The notes below the pieces were generated by a model. It made no database searches, was not told the origin of the DNA, and worked only from the letters and a program-made list of their open reading frames with translations. From positions 1 through 11,792 of the forward strand of contig JANLHE010000416.1 in NCBI GenBank assembly GCA_024653875.1: DNA of 11,792 nt. Reading direction: 5' to 3'. The stretch is from Acidobacteriota bacterium (GTDB lineage Bacteria > Acidobacteriota > Vicinamibacteria > Vicinamibacterales > SCN-69-37). This document shows, one piece after another, positions 6,563 through 11,792 of the stretch; position 1 is the stretch's first letter; every line of letters begins with the position of its first letter. A program made the translations under genes and the position numbers.

Positions 6563-6978
6563 TCCTTGGTCGGCTCCGCAGTGGTGTTCGGCTCTGGGTT
6601 GGTCGCTGGCGCGTCAGCCGTCTGGGCCTCGCGCTCGTGCTTGAGGTCCAGCAGGATCTTCTCGATGCGGTCCTGGTGCGCGACCGACTCGTCGTAGAAG
6701 AACTGCAGGTCGGGCACGCGGCGGAGCCGGATGCGCGATCCGATCTGCCGGCGCAGGTAGGGCAGGGCCCGTTCGAGCGCCTTCTGCGTTTCCTTGCGCT
6801 GCTTCTCGTCGCCGAACACCGTGTACAACACGCGCGCCAGCTGGAGATCCGGCGTGACCTTCACCCGCGTGAGCGTGAGAAAGCCGATGCCGGGGTCCTG
6901 CACCTGCTGCGACAGGATCTGGCTGAGTTCCTGCCGGATCTGCTCGCCGACGCGATCGGGACGGGCACCCTGCGCCAT
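6559..6978 (-). CDS. rbfA: Ribosome-binding factor A
   Basis: RbfA binds the 30S subunit and helps 16S rRNA 5'-end maturation, particularly at low temperature. The 139-residue protein has the single KH-like fold pattern: RVGEQIRQELSQIL (residues 9-22), DPGIGFLTLTRVKVTPDLQLARVL split over 28-51, a helical ALERALPYLRRQIGSRI (67-83), and LRRVPDLQFFYDES (85-98). The start ATG at 6978 overlaps the infB stop (TGATG). The frame is open further upstream to 7068, but those 30 residues lie inside infB and look unlike RbfA. An unconserved, Pro/Thr/Glu-rich tail (about 118-139) extends beyond the core domain. The stop overlaps the start of the DHH phosphoesterase gene by 4 nt, so the two are likely coupled. 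Confidence 0.95.
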   Translation of the reverse strand: MAQGARPDRVGEQIRQELSQILSQQVQDPGIGFLTLTRVKVTPDLQLARVLYTVFGDEKQRKETQKALERALPYLRRQIGSRIRLRRVPDLQFFYDESVAHQDRIEKILLDLKHEREAQTADAPATNPEPNTTAEPTKE

Positions 6979-9770
6979 CAGACGGTCTGCGCGATTTTCT
7001 CGATGTGGAAGACCTCGATCATGTCGCCCACCTCGATGTCGTTGCACTTGTCGAGGCTGATGCCGCACTCCATGCCCTGCCGCACTTCACTGACGTCGTC
7101 CTTGAAGCGGCGGAGGGAGCTGAGCCGGCCGGTCCAGAGCACCTTGCCGTCGCGCGTGAGCCGGGCCTGGGCATCGCCCGAACGGGTGATGCGGCCTTCG
7201 GTGACCATGCAACCGGCCACGGTGCCGGCCTTCGGCGTGCTGAAGATCTGCTGCACGTTGGCCGCGCCGATGCGCGCTTCCTTCAAGGTCGGTTCGAGCA
7301 GGCCGACCATGGCCTTCTTCATCTCGTCGGTGACGTTGTAGATGATCGAGTGATGCCGGATCTCGACCTCTTCGCGCTCGGCCACTTCCGCGGCGTTGCG
7401 GTCCGGCTTCACGTTGAAGCCGATGATGATGGCCTTTGACGCGCTGGCCAGCAGCACGTCCGACTCGTTGATGGCGCCCACGCCGCTGTGGATGATGCGC
7501 ACCTTCACGCGGTCGTCGCTGAGCTTCGCGAGCGTGTCGGCCAGCACTTCGGCCGAGCCCTGCACGTCGGCCTTGATGATGACCGCGAGTTCCTTCAGCT
7601 GGCCCTCGGCCATCTGCTGCTGGAGCGATTCCAGCGTCATGCGGGAACCGCGCGAGCCGAGCGCCTTGGCCTTGGCCTGCGTCTGCCGGTACGTGACGAT
7701 CTGGCGCGCCTTGATCGGGTCGTCGATGACCTGCAGGATGTCGCCCGGCGAGGGCAGGGCGGACAGCCCGAGGATTTCCACCGGCGTGGCCGGCCCCGCG
7801 GACTTCACCTTGCGGCCGAGGTGGTCGAACAGCGCGCGGACCTTGCCGTCCACGGTGCCGGCGATGAACAGGTCGCCTTCGTGGATCGTGCCGTCCTGCA
7901 CCAGGACCGTGGCCACCGGGCCGCGACCCTTGTCGAGCTTGGCTTCCAGCACGGTGCCCTGCGCCATGCGCGTGGGGTTGGCCTTCAGCGTGGCGAGATC
8001 CGCCACCAGCAGGATCATCTCGAGCAGCTGGTCCAGGTTGGTGCGCTGCTTGGCCGAGACCTCCACGGTGACGGTGGTGCCGCCCCATTCCTCGGGCTGC
8101 AGTCCCAGTTCCGACAACTCGCGCTTGACACGCTCCGGATTGGCTCCGGGGACGTCGATCTTGTTCACGGCCACCACGATCGGCACGTTGGCCGCCTTCG
8201 CGTGGTCGATGGCTTCCTTCGTCTGCGGCATGACGCCGTCGTCGGCGGCCACCACCAGGACGACGATGTCGGTGACCTTGGCGCCGCGGGCGCGCATCAT
8301 GGTGAACGCCGCGTGACCGGGCGTATCGAGGAACACCACGCGGCGGCCGTTGACGTCCACCGAGTAGGCGCCGATGTGCTGCGTGATGCCGCCGGCTTCG
8401 CGTTCCGCCACCTTGGTGGTGCGGATGCTGTCGAGGAGCGTCGTCTTGCCGTGGTCGACGTGACCCATGACGGTGACGACCGGCGCGCGCTGCACCATGT
8501 CCTCGGGCTTGGACGTTTCCGTCTCGACGTCGATGACTTCCTCTTCGAACGATCGGATGAGGACCTCGGCGCCGAAGTCGCGCGCCACCATCTGCGCGGT
8601 CTCGGCATCCAGCGTGGAGTTGATGGTCATCATCATGCGATGGTCCATCAGCTTCTTCATGACGTCCTTCGCTTTGACCTCGAGCTTGTCGGCCAGGTCC
8701 TTCACCGACATGCCTTCGGCGAGCGTGATGAGCTTGGTGATGGGCGGCGGCGCCTCCTGCATCATCGGCATGCTGGGCCGGTCATCACGGCGTGGACCCT
8801 TCGTGCGCGGGCCGGAGTACGACGGGCGGTAGCCGCCGGGGCGGTGCCCGAACGGCGGGCGCGGCCCACCGGGGCCGGCCGGCAGTCCCGGACGCACGGG
8901 TTGCGAGGGCAACGGGCGCGGACCGCCAAGCGGCGGCCGCGGGCCAGCGGGGATCGGGCGACCCATCGGGCCGCCGGGGCGCAGTTCCATCCCCGGCGCG
9001 GCCGGGCGGGTGGGCGCCGGTGGCGCCACTTGCGGCCGGACCACCGGACGCTGCGGAATCGGGCGCGCGGCGGGCGCTTCGCCCGTCAGGGGATCTTCGA
9101 TGCGAAGGCGCCGCGTGGGCGGCACCATGCGTCCCGCGGGACGCAGCGGGGCCTGCAACGGGGGCGCCGTGGGCGCAGTTTTCGGTGCGGCAGGCTTGGC
9201 CGCCACGGGCGCGGCCGGAGCAACGGGGGCCGGAGCGTCCGCCGGTGCCTCCTCGGGCGCTGGTCTTGCGGCGGCAACCGGCGCTGGAGCGGCCGCCCCC
9301 TCGACCGCGGGGGGCGGAGCCGGCGTTGCGGCGGGCTCCTCGACCCGGAGGCCCGATGACGGCGCGACCCGCCGCACGACGGGCGGCTCGGGAGCCTCGA
9401 CGGCTTCGGGGACGGCGTCCTCGACGTGTTCGTCGTGATCGGCGGGGGCCGCCGCGGGCCTGATGGTCTTGACCAGGCGCGGGCGCAGCACGGGCGCGGC
9501 CGGCTTCGGCGGCTCCGGTGCGGCTTTGCTGCCCTTGCCGCCGGACTTCTTCGCGGGTGCCGCCGGTGTGTCGGCGAACAGCGCGCCGCCCGGCAGCGTG
9601 ATCTTGCGTGCACGCGCGTGCCGTTCGACGAACTGGCGCGCCACGATCTCCTCGATGGAGCTCGACGCGCTCTTCACCTCGATGCCCGTTTCTTTCTTGA
9701 GCAGCGCGATGGCTTCCGGGCTCGACAACCCCAGCAGTTCAGCGACCTTGTAAATCCGGACAGTGGCCAA
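6978..9770 (-). CDS. infB: Translation initiation factor IF-2
   Basis: IF-2 is the GTPase that places initiator fMet-tRNA on the 30S subunit and promotes 50S joining. The 930-residue protein has an IF2_N domain at 1-52 (MATVRIYKVAELLGLSSPEA at the start), a long Pro/Ala/Arg/Gly-rich linker (about 66-340), a second IF2_N segment (345-395), and then the GTPase domain. All G motifs are intact: GHVDHGKT (436-443), GGITQHIGA (460-468), DTPGHAAF (482-489), NKID (536-539) and SAK (572-574). Domains II, III and IV follow, ending in GDMIEVFHIEKIAQ. The start codon is TTG at 9770, supported by GAGG six bases upstream and by the family-typical N-terminus beginning exactly there. No ylxR gene lies between nusA and infB. 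The linker is longer and more proline-rich than in many homologues, but its low complexity is normal for IF-2 of GC-rich bacteria. Confidence 0.98.
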   Translation of the reverse strand: MATVRIYKVAELLGLSSPEAIALLKKETGIEVKSASSSIEEIVARQFVERHARARKITLPGGALFADTPAAPAKKSGGKGSKAAPEPPKPAAPVLRPRLVKTIRPAAAPADHDEHVEDAVPEAVEAPEPPVVRRVAPSSGLRVEEPAATPAPPPAVEGAAAPAPVAAARPAPEEAPADAPAPVAPAAPVAAKPAAPKTAPTAPPLQAPLRPAGRMVPPTRRLRIEDPLTGEAPAARPIPQRPVVRPQVAPPAPTRPAAPGMELRPGGPMGRPIPAGPRPPLGGPRPLPSQPVRPGLPAGPGGPRPPFGHRPGGYRPSYSGPRTKGPRRDDRPSMPMMQEAPPPITKLITLAEGMSVKDLADKLEVKAKDVMKKLMDHRMMMTINSTLDAETAQMVARDFGAEVLIRSFEEEVIDVETETSKPEDMVQRAPVVTVMGHVDHGKTTLLDSIRTTKVAEREAGGITQHIGAYSVDVNGRRVVFLDTPGHAAFTMMRARGAKVTDIVVLVVAADDGVMPQTKEAIDHAKAANVPIVVAVNKIDVPGANPERVKRELSELGLQPEEWGGTTVTVEVSAKQRTNLDQLLEMILLVADLATLKANPTRMAQGTVLEAKLDKGRGPVATVLVQDGTIHEGDLFIAGTVDGKVRALFDHLGRKVKSAGPATPVEILGLSALPSPGDILQVIDDPIKARQIVTYRQTQAKAKALGSRGSRMTLESLQQQMAEGQLKELAVIIKADVQGSAEVLADTLAKLSDDRVKVRIIHSGVGAINESDVLLASASKAIIIGFNVKPDRNAAEVAEREEVEIRHHSIIYNVTDEMKKAMVGLLEPTLKEARIGAANVQQIFSTPKAGTVAGCMVTEGRITRSGDAQARLTRDGKVLWTGRLSSLRRFKDDVSEVRQGMECGISLDKCNDIEVGDMIEVFHIEKIAQTV

Positions 9771-9776
9771 AAGGAA

Positions 9777-9780
9777 CCTC
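9777..9780 (-). promoter_or_regulatory. Ribosome binding site deciding the TTG start of infB
   Basis: On the minus strand GAGG lies six bases before TTG at 9770-9768. No ATG or GTG in this frame lies in the short gap behind nusA, so TTG with this site is the best start. Confidence 0.65.
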
Positions 9781-9818
9781 AGTACATCTCGAATCGAAAA
9801 TCTGACATCGGAGAATTG

Positions 9819-11177
<1,359 letters not shown>

Positions 11178-11179
11178 AA

Positions 11180-11692
11180 TCAGAACTCAACTTCCAGACG
11201 CGCCCGGCGGACTTTGCCGAACGGCACCCGATGAACCCGCCGGCCTTCGGTGAGGAGGATGTCTCCTGCGTCAAACCCCGAGAGCCGGCCCGCGAAACTC
11301 GTTTGCCCCTCCACCGCTTCCGACGTCACGATCTTCGCGAGACGCCCGATGAAGCGGCGGTAGTCCGCTTCCTCGCGCAACGGCCGATCGAGGCCGGGGG
11401 AGGAGACCTCGAGCGTGTAGGTCTGCGCCAACGCCGCCCCCAGGTCGTCTTCCACGTCGAGTAACGTACCCAGGTCGTGGCTCATGCGGCGGCAGTCTTC
11501 GATGCCCACCGCCCGATCCGGCCGATCCGGGCCGTCCGATTCTTGCCAGGGACGGTCCACCTTGACGCGCAGGACCCAGCCAATCGACTCCCGGCGAAAC
11601 TGAAGGTCGAACAGCATCAGCCCGTGGCTCGCGGCCACGCGGCTGGCCGCCTCGCGGACGCGTTCAACGGCGGAATCGCGGGACATGCTCAC
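11180..11692 (-). CDS. rimP: Ribosome maturation factor RimP
   Basis: RimP assists 30S assembly, acting early in binding of proteins to the 3' domain and central pseudoknot region. The 170-residue protein has the N-terminal alpha/beta domain and the signature YTLEVSSPGLDRPL (residues 92-105), followed by an SH3-like C-terminal domain (about 110-170) that ends with VHRVPFGKVRRARLEVEF. GIEDCRRMSHDLG (63-75) is also typical. Between LRVKVDRP and GIEDC there is an Asp/Pro/Arg-rich loop (about 48-61) encoded by short GATCCGGCC-like repeats; it is somewhat longer than usual. Two starts are possible, GTG at 11692 and ATG at 11686. I chose GTG because GAGTGA lies six bases before it, but the difference is only two residues. 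It is the first gene of the operon, preceded by an attenuator-like leader. Confidence 0.95.
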   Translation of the reverse strand: MSMSRDSAVERVREAASRVAASHGLMLFDLQFRRESIGWVLRVKVDRPWQESDGPDRPDRAVGIEDCRRMSHDLGTLLDVEDDLGAALAQTYTLEVSSPGLDRPLREEADYRRFIGRLAKIVTSEAVEGQTSFAGRLSGFDAGDILLTEGRRVHRVPFGKVRRARLEVEF

Positions 11693-11715
11693 AACGGGTC
11701 ACTCACAGGGGCCCT

Positions 11716-11746
11716 AAAAACACAAAAAGTGGGCACGGGCCCACTT
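11716..11746 (-). terminator. Leader attenuator/intrinsic terminator upstream of rimP
   Basis: On the minus strand AAGTGGGC, the 4-base loop CCGT and GCCCACTT form a perfect 8-bp stem (arms 11739-11746 and 11727-11734). It is followed by TTTTTGTGTTTTT (11728-11716), the form of a Rho-independent terminator. It lies about 23 bases before rimP and after the likely promoter, so it sits in the leader and not at the end of a gene, which suggests attenuation. Terminator-like rimP leaders are known from several bacterial groups (the rimP leader RNA class). It could also end an upstream transcript outside the window. Confidence 0.75.
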
Positions 11747-11776
11747 ACCACTACATTCCCGTTACGACCACCCGAG

Positions 11777-11782
11777 AGTATA
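11777..11782 (-). promoter_or_regulatory. Candidate -10 element of the rimP-nusA-infB operon promoter
   Basis: On the minus strand TATACT, preceded by TG one base upstream (TGTTATACT), matches an extended -10 hexamer for a housekeeping sigma factor. A transcription start near 11770 would give a leader of about 80 bases containing the hairpin at 11727-11746. The -35 position falls beyond the right edge and cannot be checked. Confidence 0.55.
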
Positions 11783-11792
11783 ACACGGCCGG

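Noticed and set aside
6979..7068. N-terminal extension of RbfA inside infB
   Set aside because: The extra residues are His/Arg-rich and unlike RbfA, and the ATG at 6978 overlapping the infB stop gives the normal RbfA N-terminus.
7488..9359. Plus-strand open frame of 623 codons
   Set aside because: It lies antisense to the GTPase domain and linker of infB. Its His/Arg/Asp-rich translation is the mirror of GC-rich codons, with no domain or ribosome binding site support.

Overview
This window is GC-rich bacterial chromosome, and every gene I can support lies on the minus strand, so transcription runs from high to low coordinates. The gene content is rimP-nusA-infB-rbfA-DHH phosphoesterase, then a small secreted protein, a large membrane protein with an overlapping flavoenzyme gene, an ArsR-type regulator, and the start of a HyfB/HycC-type membrane subunit. 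Base composition, the alanine/proline-rich IF-2 linker and the style of the accessory proteins suggest a high-GC environmental bacterium. Acidobacteriota (Vicinamibacteria-like) is my best guess, but it is an inference from overall impression and not from a marker comparison.

Region 1 (about 11,792 down to 5,570) is the conserved translation/transcription operon. A TATACT -10 element sits at the extreme right edge. It is followed by a leader containing a terminator-like hairpin with a U-tract just upstream of rimP. The genes are tightly packed: rimP and nusA are 2 nt apart, nusA and infB are separated by 48 nt with infB starting at TTG, infB/rbfA overlap as TGATG, and rbfA/nrnA overlap as ATGA. 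These products serve 30S maturation (RimP, RbfA), transcription elongation/termination (NusA), translation initiation (IF-2) and turnover of very short RNAs or pAp (NrnA-like).

Region 2 (5,519 to 2,834, continuing into 1,437) is less conserved. It holds a small predicted secreted protein with an Asp-rich FG-GAP-like motif, two tandem GC-rich hairpins, a polytopic membrane protein with GT-C-like features and a soluble C-terminal domain, and a FAD-dependent oxidoreductase resembling UDP-galactopyranose mutase. The last two genes overlap by 10 nt and are probably co-expressed; a cell-envelope glycan or lipid role is inferred.

Region 3 (1,456 to 1) begins with a very AT-rich patch carrying an 8-bp direct repeat at 10-bp spacing. 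It lies immediately upstream of a cysteine-free ArsR-family regulator. Three bases after that gene a HyfB/HycC-like proton-translocating subunit begins and runs off the left edge. This looks like a regulator leading a respiratory or hydrogenase-4-like membrane complex operon.

No RNA genes, insertion sequences, CRISPR arrays or attachment sites were seen. Plus-strand open frames are long because of GC bias, and I treat them as shadows.
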